The notes under the pieces were generated by a model that was given only the letters and a program-made list of their open reading frames with translations, ran no database searches and had not been told where the DNA came from. Position numbers and translations under genes: made by a program. From Cunninghamia lanceolata (taxonomy: Eukaryota > Streptophyta > Pinopsida > Cupressales > Cupressaceae), in contig BSBN01000254.1 of NCBI GenBank assembly GCA_027924645.1, positions 13,710,501-13,774,500 on the forward strand: a stretch of DNA of 64,000 nucleotides. Direction: 5' to 3'. Below are positions 45,964 through 58,280 of this stretch, piece after piece. The first letter of the stretch is position 1. The number at the start of each line of letters is the position of its first letter.

Positions 45964-46800
45964 ATGGTGCACAAGAAAGATGTTCCCTTGTTTGATGGAT
46001 CAGAATATGCATTCTAGAAAATAAGGATGGAAGTTTATCTGGTTTCTTTTGGATTTGAAATCTAGAAGTCTATTGAGTTTGGATACAATATACCTAAGAA
46101 TGGTCTCAGTAGTTCTAATGAGATCAAGGCCTATGAAAACAATGGTAAAGCAAGGTATGCTCTATTAAGTGGTCTTACTAATTCTAAATTGGTGAAATTT
46201 ATGAGTCTAAAAACTACCAATAAAATTTGGGAAAAGTTAGAAAGCATTTATGAAAGAGATGATAAAGTCAAGTGAGCTAAGATGCAAAATCTAAAAATCA
46301 TGTTTGAGACCTTGCAAATGTTTGAAGATGAAAACATCACAAGCTACTTGTAGAAGGTGGATGAAGTTGTCAATGGCATCAAAGCTCTTGGTGGAGAACT
46401 AGAAGAAAAATAAGTGGTAAAGGAGGAACTTAGAACTCTTCCCAAAGCTTATAGTCATAAAGTTTCTTCTACTGAAGAATTACAAAATCTGGATCAATAT
46501 ACCAGAGATCAGTTGTATGGTTCTTTAACTACTTCTCAAATGAGAGAATTTGGTACAAGTAGTGCAAAAGTTGAGGTTGCTTTTAAGGCTAGCAATTCAG
46601 AGAAGACTGTGGAATCAAATTAAGAGGATTCTAATGATATGGAAGCTAACTTTTGAGAATAATGAAAAAGGGTACTTGAAAGTATAGTGGTAAGTTGTCT
46701 TTCAAGTATTTCAGTTGTGGAAAGATAGGTCATTATGCTTCAAGATGTCCAAATAGAGCTCCGAATAACAAAAATAAGGAGAACAAAGTTAAGATGATTA
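45964..46800 (+). pseudogene. Copia Gag
   Basis: Capsid protein. Start at 45964 (MVHKKDVPLFDGSEYAF, then stop where Trp is expected). Family landmarks: IRMEVYLVSFGFEI, ARYALLSGLTNSKLVKFMSL, IWEKLESIYERDDKVK and EELRTLPKAYSHKVSS match the UBN2/retrotran_gag_2 capsid. The zinc knuckle near 46706-46750 reads YFSCGKIGHYASRCP, with Tyr for the first Cys. Stops interrupt at several places, mostly where Gln or Trp is expected. Confidence 0.85.
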
Positions 46801-46859
46801 ATTAAAGTTATTATGTTAGAGAAGATGCAAGTATATCTGATGTTGAATCTAATTATGAA

Positions 46860-47365
46860 GGTGATGAGGATGGTGAATGCTTGTTCATATCTTTAAAAGA
46901 TGATACTATTTTTGCTAACTTTGAGGAATGTGTGAAGGAAAGGACTCTGAAATTAAGTACTAATGCTAAAGGCACTTTGATGTCTACTTTTCATGGTAGA
47001 TAGGAAAAGAACCATTGGATCATTCATAGTTGATGCTCTAATCATATGACCAATGATAAGAGTAAGTTTGTTAAACTTGAAAAATATGGAAGACTAGTTA
47101 GGTTTGGTGATCATACATACATGCTAAGATATGTGGAAAAGGTTCAATCAGTTTTGATGGTAAGCACAACACTGATGATGTTTTTTATTTTAAGGGTTTA
47201 AGATATAATCTCTTGAGTGTTGGACAAATGTGTAGCAAGGGATACAATCTTATGTTTCAGGATGATGGCTATGAGATCAGAAAAGAATTTGAAACTATGA
47301 TTGCTGCTGGAAGGATGATAGATGGAAATGTCTATTAGCTCAAAGGTGTTGATGGTTATTGTTTT
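46860..47365 (+). pseudogene. Copia protease region
   Basis: Downstream of Gag the phrase WIIHS-stop-CSNHMTNDKSKF (about 47017-47070) aligns with the Copia protease active site W-x-x-D-S-G-C-S-N-H-M-T; the Asp is His and the Gly a stop, so it could not work. The remainder to 47365 has frameshifts. Confidence 0.75.
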
Positions 47366-47696
47366 GTGACTCGAATCAATGAGAGTTGGCTATGGCATAG
47401 AAGAATGTGTCATATCAATTTTCATACCCTAGTGAGAATAAGTTTAGTTCAAGTTGTGAGAGATCTACCAAAGATTACAAAGCTTATCAATGTTGTTTGT
47501 AAGGAATGTCAAGTTGGAAAGCAAGCAAGAAGAAGTTTCAAAGTCAAAGATCAATCTTCTACTGAACTATTGGAATTAGTGCATACAGACCTTTGTGGTC
47601 CTACTAGAGTAAAGAGTTTTCAAGGTGACAGGTATTTCGTGATACTAATTGATGATTGTTCTAGATTGACAAAGGTTACTTTTCTCAAATAAAAAT
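47366..47696 (+). pseudogene. Copia GAG-pre-integrase and integrase, N-terminal half
   Basis: WLWHRRMCHINFHTLVRI and CKECQVGKQARRSFK form the HHCC zinc domain; LVHTDLCGPTRVKSFQG carries the first catalytic Asp and YFVILIDDCSRLTKVTFLK the second. The frame reaches the CAAAA target site at 47697-47701 and resumes at 62586 (KS-K-APDKFKAF). Confidence 0.9.
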
Positions 47697-47701
47697 CAAA
47701 A

Positions 47702-48523
47702 TGATGCAAGAGCATCCCTAGTTCAAGAGAAATCTTGCATCAACCAAAAACATTTTCATTTTAGTTTGTTTGCATTTCAATTCTTTCAATTTTCTAGTTT
47801 AGTTCAAAGCAGTTTAGTCAAAAGTAGTTTCAGCTTGTGATCTAGTTTTGGCAATCCACACCTTGCGGATCTGGAATTAACATCTACATTCATTCATCTA
47901 CATCATATCAAGAATTCAGAGCATTTGGACTAGATATCGGAAAGATATCACTATCAAAAGATTAGTTGTTTTCTCATAGCAGAGCATTCTAATAGTTCCT
48001 GATAACTAGCTAAAGGAGAAGGCTTGCGGATCTCAATGACACATCATTCAATGTCCTTTGCTTCATGGCTGACCTTTCCCAAGGGTCTACTCATTGTTCC
48101 ATTCATTTGAGGAAGTTTTCTATGCATTTAGGTCTGACCTATCTGTGAACACATTACAACTCTTCTTTGGAGTTTTTGACCTTCCTCAGCTGGCGCAGAG
48201 AAATCTATTGGTCTGGAAATGATATATATTGATGTAATAGATCCTTAGGAAAGTAGTTATCAAGCTATTGACATAAGAAAGATCTGATAGTTTAGATTTT
48301 GTGAGAAGGAGCTTCAAAGTTTATCTTGCGTATGTATGTACTCAAGCCTTTGAGCCCTAATTATAAGCTTGCATGTTGTCGACCAGATTGTATTTGAATT
48401 CTTTGATATACTAAATGACTGAATCTGCATTTGTTCCATTTCTTGAGTTGTTTTTGTTGTATTTACTCTTTTTGCATGGTCCAGATAGTTCATTATGTCA
48501 ACCCTCCTCCCGTGACTGCACCA
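47702..48523 (+). mobile_element. LTR copy 1 of the chromovirus
   Basis: TGATGCAAGAGCATCC ... GACTGCACCA, 822 bp. Not followed by a PBS; instead two bases (AT) and a second LTR copy follow. Confidence 0.85.
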
Positions 48524-48525
48524 AT

Positions 48526-51500
48526 TGATGTAGGATCATCCTTGGTTCAAGAGAAATCTTTCATCAACCAAAAACATTTGCATTTTAGTTTGTTTGCATT
48601 TCAGTTCTTTCAATTTTCTAGTTCAATTCAAAGCAGTTCAATTAGAAGCAATTTGAGCTTGTGATCTAGTTTTGGCAATCCACACCTTGCAGATCTAGAC
48701 ATAGCATCTACATTCATTCTGTAGGAGTGCAATTAACACTAAGAGGGGGGGTGAATCTGTGTTAGTATAATCATTCAATTTTCTCACCTTTTACAAATTG
48801 TCAACAAACTTTAATATGAACTAAGATCAAATATTAACTTCACAATCATCAAATTGTTAAACACCAATTATTAATGCATAGAAACAACACAATAAGTTTA
48901 ACTCAAAGATATACTAAGTGGAAAACCCTCCAGGGGTAGAAAAACCACTCAAACTGCCTCACTGGCTTAAATGAAAAACTTCAAGTTTACAAATGTCTCA
49001 CTGACATATATAGAGGTCTCACTGACCACAAGCCTCACTAGCATAGGAAGGTCTCACTAACCAATACCATTGTCCTCATCAAAATAATGTGCAAGACATG
49101 ATTGCTTCTCAATCTAATTTACATCATTCATGATCTATCATCTTTGAGCACATTCAAACTAATCTGCATGCTATTCCCATTATCTCTATTCAATTAATTC
49201 ACAATTCATTCACCTGATTATCTCTGCATAACAATTCACCTGATACACCATCATTGTCTTCAAGGTTTAATCTAAAAATATTCTGCAACAAGGAGATTAT
49301 AATTTCTGCGTTATGGTCCTCACATCAACTCTCTTTAGCTCAATTTTCACTCTTCAATGAACATCTCATTCTCTGTATTTACCTCTACCAAACATGATCT
49401 CATACATACAAAAATCATTTGTATCTTCTTAAGAATGTCTTCAATTCATACACATTGTCAATGTACCTATAACTTCATTATATACAAATTTAATGACCTT
49501 TCACATTATCTGAAAAAACAAAATCATCTTCTACAATTTTGTCTACATAAAAACATCATATATTTCTTCACTGCATCTATGAAGAACCTGTAAAGAAAAA
49601 TAAAATCAATTTTCTCTCCCATGACCATTCATTTTCTTCTTCTCCATCCTACAAGAAAAAATAAAATCAATCTTTTTCAAGGCCATTCTCTTTCCTCTAT
49701 TTCTCTAAATCATCTGCATATGTCTTTTCACATTTGGAGCCTTCAATTTGCAAATTTATTTTCATCAAACTGCCCTATTAAGAACAATAAAATCATTTCT
49801 TTTTTTCAAAAATGAACCAATTTGCCCTTTTAAAATTCATCTTCCCCTGCAAAATCACATTCTCTATTTGCAAACAAAATAGAAAATATATATTCTTCCA
49901 AAACAAATATTTTTCAAAAATAGCTTTTATAAAAAATTTCAATCAATGCCCTATAAGAGACAATAAAATCTCTTTTACTTGTATCATCTTTATATTCTCT
50001 CTTCATTTCTTCAATCTCTTCAAATAAATCTTTAATGAAAATAAAACCATTCAATCTACCCTTCTTCTTTTCAATCTGTCAATCTTCTTAAATGCATCCA
50101 TAGCAAAATCTTCAACTAATTTGCCCTTTTAAAAAATAAAATCTCTTGAATCAACTCTTCATTTTATGAGAGAGAAAAAGACCCATTTGAGTTTTAAAAT
50201 AGAAAACAAATCTTTACAAATAAAAATTCCTTAAAAAAAACTTCGCTGCCATTAGAGAGATTTAGAATAAGAAAGAGAATCTTCTTAAAAATAGTGCCTT
50301 TTGAAAAAGACTAAAAATAGGCATTAAAAATCACATACACTGCAATTATATAGGAGTGACATTTAAATTCACTTCAATCTGTAAACTCAAAATGGAGGAG
50401 ACAAAGTTTAAATATGAATCACTGATTTTCAATTGTGCATCTGATGAACTTTGAAATGTAACCTTTGATTCACTTTTGCCGCTCAACCTTATGAAAGAAG
50501 ACCTCTGGTATCGGTATGGCTAGGAAAGAGGGCTGGTTGCCCATGTTCCTCAACCCTTCCATTTTGTCACTTAAGTGACAGTTACTTGCTATAGCAAGTC
50601 AATTAAAAAATAAAACAAAAAGTGTTTGTTTATGTGATGGGCAATAAAGAGTTTTGATAAAATGCTTTAACCTTAGGATTTTAAACAAAGAGCTTCAAGA
50701 TGTAGGCTTTAGATAACCCTAATACTTTAGAACAATTGATGAATGAAACATCCATTTCTTAATCTCTGCCTCTGTCATATAGATCCTTTACTTCTTAATG
50801 AAATTTACTTTGAAGAAAACACTAGAGCTTTAGATCCTCTTAGTGCTTAATGAGATGAAGTATGAACAACCAATCTAAACTGATTTCATCTCCTTTTTAC
50901 TCTCAACATACTAAAATTCTCATAATGACTACTACTAACAAAGTGACATCAATGTATCCCTGTTGTCCTCTGAAGCATGTGATCACTTAAAGGAACCTAT
51001 GAATAATCATGTAAACCAAGTCACCATCTGACAACCAACTTTGACAATCAAACTTATATCATGAACCCATGCAAAGAATGAATAACACCAATCCATCTTA
51101 TCACCATGAGATGAAGCAACCTCTCTCAGATCAATGGAGAACATTAAGAACTGAATGTGAATGATGAATGTGCATCCTTACAACCTCTCTTAGATCAATG
51201 CACAATACCTTTTGTCATCAATACATTCATCAATAGAGTATGAACACCAAACCAGCATTATGCCAATGAAGCACTCCTTGAAGCATCTTGAGAAGGCATC
51301 CTATGATGAAGCCACAAACTAACCATCCTTTAGACATTAATGACAACCTTACTCATCACATTCATCTACATCATATCAAGAATTTAGAGCATTTGGATTA
51401 GTTACCAGAAAGATATCACTATCAGAAGATCAGTTGTTTTCTCAGAGTAGAGCATTCTAACAATTTCTGATAACTAGCTGAAGCAGAAGGCTTGTGGATC

Positions 51501-52011
51501 CTTCCTTGACTTGTAGATCTTAATGACACATCATTCAATGTCCTTTGCTTCATGGCTGACCTTCCCCAAGGGTCCGTACATTTTTCTATTCATTTGAGGA
51601 AGTGTTCTATGCATTTAGGTCTAACCAATCTGTGAACATGTTACAACTCTTCATTGGAGTTTGTGACCTTCCTTAGTCAGCGCAGAGAAATCTATTGGTC
51701 TGGAAATGATATATATTGATGTAATAGATCATTAGGAAAGTAGTTATAAAGCAATTGACATAAGAAAGATCTGATAGTTTAGATTTTGTGTGAAGGAGCT
51801 TCAAAGCTTTATCTTGCACATGTATGTACTTAGGCCTTTGAGCCCTAGTTGTAAGCCCGCATGTTGCCGGCCAAATTGTATTTGAATTTATTGATATACT
51901 GAATCATTAAATCTATATTTTTGCCATTTCTTGAGTTGTTTCCATTGTGTTTACTCTTGCTACACTATCTAGATAGTTCATTCTATGAACCCTCCTACTG
52001 TGACTGTACCA
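48526..52011 (+). mobile_element. LTR copy 2 (5' LTR) of the chromovirus, interrupted
   Basis: TGATGTAGGATCATCC at 48526, broken at 48720-51358 by a solo LTR, then 51364-52011 ending GTGACTGTACCA. Its own sequence totals about 842 bp, matching the 841 bp of the right LTR. PBS follows after 2 nt. Confidence 0.85.
48720..51358 (-). mobile_element. Solo LTR of 2.64 kb, Copia type
   Basis: Plus strand TGTAGGAGTGCAATTAAC ... CTTACTCATCA with perfect CATTC duplications (48715-48719, 51359-51363). GTGGAAAACCCTCC / GAAAAACCAC near 48919-48948 is the complement of the conserved Copia LTR block, which sets the minus orientation. No coding sequence inside; the short ORFs in its T/A-rich middle are not genes. 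I see no second copy of this family in the window. Confidence 0.88.
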
Positions 52012-52013
52012 AG

Positions 52014-52025
52014 TGGTATCAGAGC
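52014..52025 (+). other. Primer-binding site of the chromovirus
   Basis: TGGTATCAGAGC, Met-tRNA type, 2 nt after LTR copy 2. Confidence 0.9.
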
Positions 52026-52199
52026 AAAAGTTTGATTCTATGGAGCAAATTGGCAAAAGAATTCCATAAGATCTTGTTGTAAGTAGAACTCCAATCCAAG
52101 GTAGGTTACTTGTGCACAACTGATCACCAATTGACAGGCAGTTGTCACTTGTAGCCTAATCGGCAAACCTGAGGCAGTTTGCACTTGATCCTGGGAAGA

Positions 52200-53006
52200 A
52201 TGCTGCCGAGGAGAGTTCCTCCTATTGGTACAATGGCTAATAGAATGGATGAGATGATGGAATTGATGAGAACAATGTGAATTCATTTGGATGTTGTTGA
52301 AGAAGATAAGCAAAGAGGATTGACACTGAGACCTAATGTTGAAAGTGATAATGAGGAAGAATTTCAATTTGCTGAACAAACTGGTGAATCCCTAGAAGGT
52401 AATGAAGGAGAAGAATTAGATTAGATAAAGATGTTGTGAGCTATTTCAAAGATTGGAAAAAGACCTAGAGTTGAGGTACCAAACTATACTGGTAATTTGA
52501 ATCCTGAAGAATTGATTGACTGGATAAATGACATGGAAGAATACTTTGAATATGAAGAGATTGAAGATCCGAGGAAGGTGAAATTTGTAAAGACAAAGTT
52601 GAAAGGACATGCTTCTATATGGTGGAAATAATTTTAGTTGGAAAGAAATAGAAGATGAAAAGAAAAGATTATAAAGTGGGACCGGATGGTGACAAAGTTG
52701 AAGAATCAGTTTATACCTGCTGACTATGAGTTAGAGTTGTTGAAAAGATTGCAAAACTTAAGGCAAAAGGAGAAAATTGTGAAGGAGTACACTGAAGAAT
52801 TTCATAAGATGATCATAAGGACATGACATAGTGAAGAAAGCAAGGAGAAAGTGGCAAGATACATCAATGGACTGAGGTTGAACATTCAAGAAGAAATAAG
52901 CTTGGTAACGATGACATCTTTGGAAGAAGCATATCAGTTTGTCCTGAAAGTTGAAGAGAAGCTAAATAAGAGACATGATCAGAGACAGAGAGGCAGAGGA
53001 GGTAAA
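52200..53006 (+). pseudogene. Chromovirus Gag, N-terminal part
   Basis: ATG at 52200 (MLPRRVPPIGTMANRMDEM). Retrotransposon gag domain visible: VEVPNYTGNLNPEELIDWI, KLKGHASIWW, LLKRLQNLRQKEKIVKEYTE, EKVARYINGLRLNIQEEISL, then a basic RQRGRGG tail. Interrupted at 53007 by the gag-protease element and resumed at 57937. Several stops (for example after EGEELD and WWK). Confidence 0.82.
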
Positions 53007-54332
53007 TGATGCAGAGGCATCCACACTAAAACCTTGACATACAGCATGTATGTCTACAACCCATCATCATCATCATATTTTCTGTTAACATTGTCAGCAT
53101 CATCATATTTTCTCTTGCCGACCGATATCCTCCTGCAGACAAACCTTCGACCTTTCGCCTGTCAGCAGCATCATCATATTCAGCTATCGGCAGCATCATC
53201 ACATTCGGCAAGCGCAAACATCCTCCTGATGTTCACTGTTCATCTTACCGCCAACCTCTATCTTCATCATCATGATGTTCAACATCATGTTCATCAGCAG
53301 GATATAAAATATCCTGTTCCTCCCCTATATCCTGATGATGACACTTCACGCACCTTTCCTTCGATGCTTACGTCACCCCGATATCTTGATGACGATTATC
53401 CTGATGACGATGACGTCACATGCAGTTCCTTCAATATCCTGCTGTCGGCCAAACTTAACATTATTGGCCCGCGATGGTTTTATCAACCTGATCTTCTACC
53501 TCATGCCGATACGCTCCTCGGCAACACCTGATGATGATCACCCCGATGCACATTCACTTTATACAATCGACTGCATCATGCTCACCTCCATCTACTCGGA
53601 TGATTCCCAAAGTAACTGCAGGATATACACAGAAATATCCTGATGATGCCGTTGCGATGGATTTTCCAACCTTAGCGAATTTCGATCTGCCGAACCTCCT
53701 GAGGTGACCCGATCCGCTTCCTGGACAACTTTCCAGACTCTAACAACCAGCACGACCTAGCACATGCCCATGCTAGGGTTCTCAACACCTCTCGATTGCG
53801 ATCCTGCAAACATACATGCAAACAAACAGAAAATGCAAACTAAATCCTAAACTACTGTACATAGCCATTCCACCGATTCGACGAATCAACCGGTGGAATG
53901 GATCAGCGAATCCATGTAACCACCAAAACAGCAACTCGATTACACAAAGGAATCCAAAATAGAAAATTGACACAAACAGGATCTCTTTATTTGATTTCAA
54001 AAGATGCAAGTACAATACTCTGTCTCACTCTCTGCAATCTAACTCCTCTGCTCAATGTCTAAAACCAACCGATCCTAATACATAAATAGGATTTCCTGCG
54101 AGTACTACCACTCGATTCCTAGCGGCTGGGAGCTTCCAAGCGGCTGGGAGGATCCAACCAAACATACAGCATAACAACTGTCCTTAACAACCTAGCTAAA
54201 AATAGTAAAGTATGGTCAACATGACCTTATTACATGCATTGGTCTTACAAGACCTTCTTGGAAACATTAACAAGACTTAAACTAACCAACTACCTCATGG
54301 AGGCCAGCTGTCAGGTAGGTGCTCCTGCACCA
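53007..54332 (-). mobile_element. 3' LTR of the gag-protease element
   Basis: TGATGCAGAGGCATCC ... CTCCTGCACCA on the plus strand, 1326 bp. First ~0.7 kb rich in CATCATCAT and TGATGACGA words; a plus-strand ORF of 165 codons there (53034-53531) exists in both LTRs and is presumably fortuitous. Both LTRs match closely. Confidence 0.9.
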
Positions 54333-55431
54333 TACTCCCCAACAGAAAAGAACTCATGTCCCATGAGTTAGGTTGTGGAAGTCCTCCACCTTTACACTTT
54401 GCCTTTGCAGTGTCTTGACCTGTTCTAGCTTTGTCCTCTGCTGGCTCTCGGCTGCTCCAAGACTTCTGAACTGTAACTTGTTTTCTTGCAAGTAAATCCT
54501 CATGCCTGTCAATGTAGGCCCTTCTCTCACATACCTTGTGTTTGTCAGGTTGTCTGACCAGAACCTCTATCTGAACTGCCTCTTGAACTTCCGTAATGTT
54601 CAACTCTGTCTTTCTTTCAACCTTTATAGGACAAACAATAGTCCCAACTATGACAACATCCTTGTCATTCCTCTCAACTGGTTGCTGTTTGCAAACCTGT
54701 TTCTGAACCTGCTGCTGACCTCTGTCAGTCACAACTGAAACTTTCTTCAACTTGTTGTCCTTAACAACTCCTTTCCCTACAGTGTCCTCAACTGCCTTTA
54801 TGCCTGCTCCGATAGGCTTCTGCACAAATTCCTTCTTTCCCACTAAAATGATTTTTGCTACCTTCTGTACTATAGCTGCTTCCTGTAATGGCATCAACAT
54901 AATAGTTTTCCCATCTTTCTTGATGGTGTAGGTATTAGCATACCCATCATACAGTACCCTCCTATCAAATTGCCATGGTCTACCCAACAGTAGGTGACAA
55001 CATTCCATGGGCAAAATGTCACACAAAACTCTATCATGATATGCTCCAATCTGAAAATCAACATATGCCTATTCATAGACAAAAAGTGATTGACTATCAC
55101 TCACCCAAGATGCCTTGTAAGGGTTTTGATGTGGAATCCTTTCCAAATTCAGTTTATCCACCATTTCCTAAGATACCATGTTATCTGTTGAACCAGTATC
55201 AATGACAACCTTACATACTTTACCTTTGCTCTTGCATGTGGTCTTGAAAAGAGCTCTTCTTTGCATCATATCCTTTGATATCTGCAAACTAATTCTCCTT
55301 AGCATCAATGCTTCTCCCTCCTCAGGATACCCATAACCGTCAGGAACTCTATCTTGTTGATAAGTGTTTGAACTTTGCACACTTTCCTCTACTTTCTCTT
55401 CTTGCACAAGTTGTACTTTCTTGTCATTCAT
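54295..55431 (-). pseudogene. Aspartic protease plus unusual C-terminal tail
   Basis: Starts in the frame after Gag: NDKKVQLVQEEKVEESVQ, then the active site CKVVIDTGSTDNMVS (D-T-G intact, 55168 region), a stop at the next codon, ERIPHQNPY, another stop near 55078, then the long open piece 55026-54295 with MCDILPMECCHLLLGRPWQF, the LLGRPW motif of Gypsy proteases, YTIKKDGKTIMLMP, and about 170 further residues rich in Val/Lys/Gln with no RT homology. The last codons run into the 3' LTR (stop at 54295-54297). It aligns with the chromovirus protease at 58300-58812 up to the LLGRPW block; the tail has no partner there. Confidence 0.75.
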
Positions 55432-56478
55432 TCTATCATTTCTGGATGATGAACCTTTGCTTTCTGGACATTTGAAAAATGGATGACCAAACTCACCACA
55501 GGTGTAACACTTTCCTGAAAATGTAGTAGAACCTCTACCACTTCCAAATCTACCTCTATTACCTTTCCATCCATCTCTAAAATCAGACTGTCCCTATCCT
55601 TTACCAGTGTCTTCTTGACCCTCATTGGTTTGCCTTGTTGTAGGGGCTAATCCTCTTCCCCTCATATTGCTGCCTCTTCCTCTCATGGACTTATCTTGTC
55701 TCCTATTCATCTTTTCTTCAATCCTGATTGCCATTTGGTAACAATCCTCCACACTCTTAGGGTTAGCTAAAACTAACTCATCCTGTATGTTCAATCTCAA
55801 ACCAGCCAAGTACCTAGCCACCTTTTCTACCTCATTCTCATGATGACCAGATCTCATACTCAACTTATAAAACTCCTCAGTATATGCCTTCACATCCATT
55901 TCCTTCTGCCTTAAAAATTGCAGCTTCTTAAACATCTGAATTTCATAATCCTTAGGCAAGAATTTACCTTTGATCCTTGCTACCATCTTATCTCATGAAG
56001 TGATCTTTGACTTCCCTTATTTCCTTCTCTTGGATTGTACATAATCCCACCATACCAAAGCATGACCTCCTAACTTGGTCTTTGCAATCTTTACCTTCTG
56101 ATCCTCAGCAACATCTTCACATTCAAAGTGATTATCAGGTGCAGCAATCTAATCTAGTAACTCATCTTCATTCAAACTTCCATTATACTTGGGAACATCA
56201 ACCTTTACCTTAGGTTTATCACTCTGCACTGCCTTTAACAGTTTTGCAAATCTCTGGTTTTCAGCATCCAGATCTTCAGCTACCTCTTCATACTTTTCAA
56301 CAGCATCTTCATCTTCTTCAGACTCACTGTCGTCCACTTCCCTCTTTTTGTTCTTCTCCAAGGCTACAAGCCTAGCTTGAAGTGCTTCAGCAAGCTGCTT
56401 CATCTTCCTCATCTCTCTGGCATGTTTTTCCTTCATCTCCTGCAATTCCCTTGCAGTACCATTACCTTTCGGAGGCAT
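55432..56478 (-). pseudogene. Gag of the gag-protease element
   Basis: ATG at 56478 (MPPKGNGTARELQEMKEKHA) opens a coiled coil, an acidic Asp/Glu/Ser segment, VDVPKYNGSLNEDELLD and then a TAG where the family has Trp. The capsid resumes as MVARIKGKFLPKDYEIQM (55986), KVARYLAGLRLNIQDELVL, a basic Arg/Gly tail, and an intact zinc knuckle CYTCGGEF-type (CYTCGEFGHPFFKC, about 55514-55473). Only a handful of stops, all at Trp or Gln-like positions. Confidence 0.85.
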
Positions 56479-56587
56479 TTTGTCAACCTCTCACTTCTCT
56501 ACCTCTGTCTTTTCAGTGACAGAATCAACTCTACCTCTGCCCTTTCGGTGACAGAATCAACACACAACAGCCCAGACCTTTTGCTGA

Positions 56588-56599
56588 GCTCTGATACCA
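56588..56599 (-). other. Primer-binding site of the gag-protease element
   Basis: GCTCTGATACCA on the plus strand, i.e. TGGTATCAGAGC on the minus strand, exact Met-tRNA word, next to the 5' LTR. Confidence 0.9.
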
Positions 56600-56602
56600 C
56601 TA

Positions 56603-57931
56603 TGATGCAGAGGCATCCACACTAAAACCTTGACATACAGCATGTATGTCTACAACCCATCATCATCATCATATTTTCTGTTAACATTGTCAGCATCATC
56701 ATATTTTCTCTTGCCGACCGATATCCTCCTGCAGACAAACCTTCGACCTTTCACCTGTCAGCAGCATCATCATATTCGGCTATCGGCAGCATCATCACAT
56801 TTGGCAAGTGCAAACATCCTCCTGACGTTCACTGTTCATCTTACCGCCAACCTCTATCTTCATCATCATGATGTTCAACATCATGTTCATCCGCAGGATA
56901 TAAAATATCCTGTTCCTCCCCTATATCCTGATGACGACACTTCACGCACCTTTCCTTCGATGCTTACGTCACCCCGATATCCTGATGACGATTATCCTGA
57001 TGACGATGACGTCACATGCAGTTCCTTCAATATCCTGTTGTCGGCCAAACTTAACATTATCAGCCCGCGATGGTTTTATCAACCCGATCTTCTACCTTAT
57101 GCCGATACGCTCCTCCTCGGCAACACCTGATGATGATCACCCCGATGCACATTCACTTTATACAATCGACTGCATCATGCTCACCTCCATCTACTCGGAT
57201 GACACCCGAAGTAACTGCAGGATATACACAGAAATATCCTGATGATGCCGTTGCGATGGATTTTCCAACCTTAGCGAATTTCGATCCGCCGAACCTCCTG
57301 AGGTGACCCGATCCGCTTCCTGGATAACTTTCCAGACTCTAACAACCAGCACGACCTAGCACATGCCCATGCTAGGGTTCTCAACACCTCTCGACTGCGA
57401 TCCTGCAAACATACATGCAAACAAACAGAAAATGCAAACTAAATCCTAAACTACTGTACATAGCCATTCCACCGATTCGACGAATCAACTGGTGGAATGG
57501 ATCAGCGAATCCATGTAACCACTAAAATAGCAACTCAATTACACAAAGGAATCCAAAACAGAAAATTGACACAAACAGGATCTCTTTATTTGATTTCAAA
57601 AGATGCAAGTACAATACTCTGTCTCACTCTCTGCAATCTAACTCCTCTACTCAATGTCTAAAACCAACCGATCCTAATACATAAATAGGATTTCCTGTGA
57701 GTACTACCACTCGATTCCCAGCGGCTGGGAGCTTCCAAGCGGCTGGGAGGATCCAACCGAACATACAGCATAACAGCTGTCCTTAACAACCTAGCTAAAA
57801 ATAGTAAAGTATGGTCAACATGACCTTATTACATGCATTGGTCTTACAAGACCTTCTTGGAAACGTTAACAAGACTTAAACTAACCAACTGCCTCATGGA
57901 GGCCAGCTGTCAGGTAGGTGCTCCTACACCA
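56603..57931 (-). mobile_element. 5' LTR of the gag-protease element
   Basis: TGATGCAGAGGCATCC ... CTCCTACACCA, 1329 bp, differing from the 3' LTR by scattered single bases, many of them C/T or G/A, and a 3-bp indel (CTC near 57113). Confidence 0.9.
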
Positions 57932-57936
57932 GTAAA

Positions 57937-58280
57937 TTTTAGAGAGGAAGAATGTTTTCTAGATATGATAGATCATTTGTGGAGCAGAACAAGTTTGACA
58001 GCCCAGTTAGGAAGGATGACAAAAATAACAATACTTATCGAAGAGGTGACATAATTTTTTAGCGAAGAGGAAACCCTAGTGCATACCAAAATGAAGGATA
58101 TCAAATAGAAGGAAGAGGATTTGATAAGAAGACATTCATAGGTACTTGTTTTACGTGTGGAGGTGAAGGACATAGAGCATTTGAATTTAATTAGGGTAAT
58201 ACAAGCAAGAGGACAAAGAACAGTGGAAGAGCAGCCTATGTTGAAGAAGAACCTATTGAATCACCTAGTTCTATTGGTAA
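57937..58280 (+). pseudogene. Chromovirus Gag, C-terminal part
   Basis: Resumes after the insertion with a basic linker and a zinc knuckle CFTCGGEGHRAFEF near 58146-58190, in which the last Cys is Phe. An acidic stretch (EEEPIESPSS) links to protease. Frame joins 53006 once the GTAAA copy is removed. Confidence 0.75.

Larger units (their letters stand above)
53007..57931 (-). mobile_element. Gag-protease-only LTR element
   Basis: A 4925-bp element with LTRs 53007-54332 (3') and 56603-57931 (5'), perfect GTAAA duplications (53002-53006, 57932-57936), PBS on the minus strand at 56588-56599 and a short G-rich polypurine tract (TTGGGGAGTA on the minus strand) at 54333-54342. The 2.27-kb interior codes only for Gag and a protease; RT, RNase H and integrase are absent. 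LTRs are almost identical by eye and ORFs are long, so it is probably the youngest element in the window. It must have used enzymes from a relative such as the chromovirus it sits in. Confidence 0.9.

Noticed and set aside
53034..53643. 165-codon and other ORFs in the gag-protease element's LTR (also at 56630-57306)
   Set aside because: Present in both LTRs but composed of CATCAT/GATGAC repeat translations, with no known domain.
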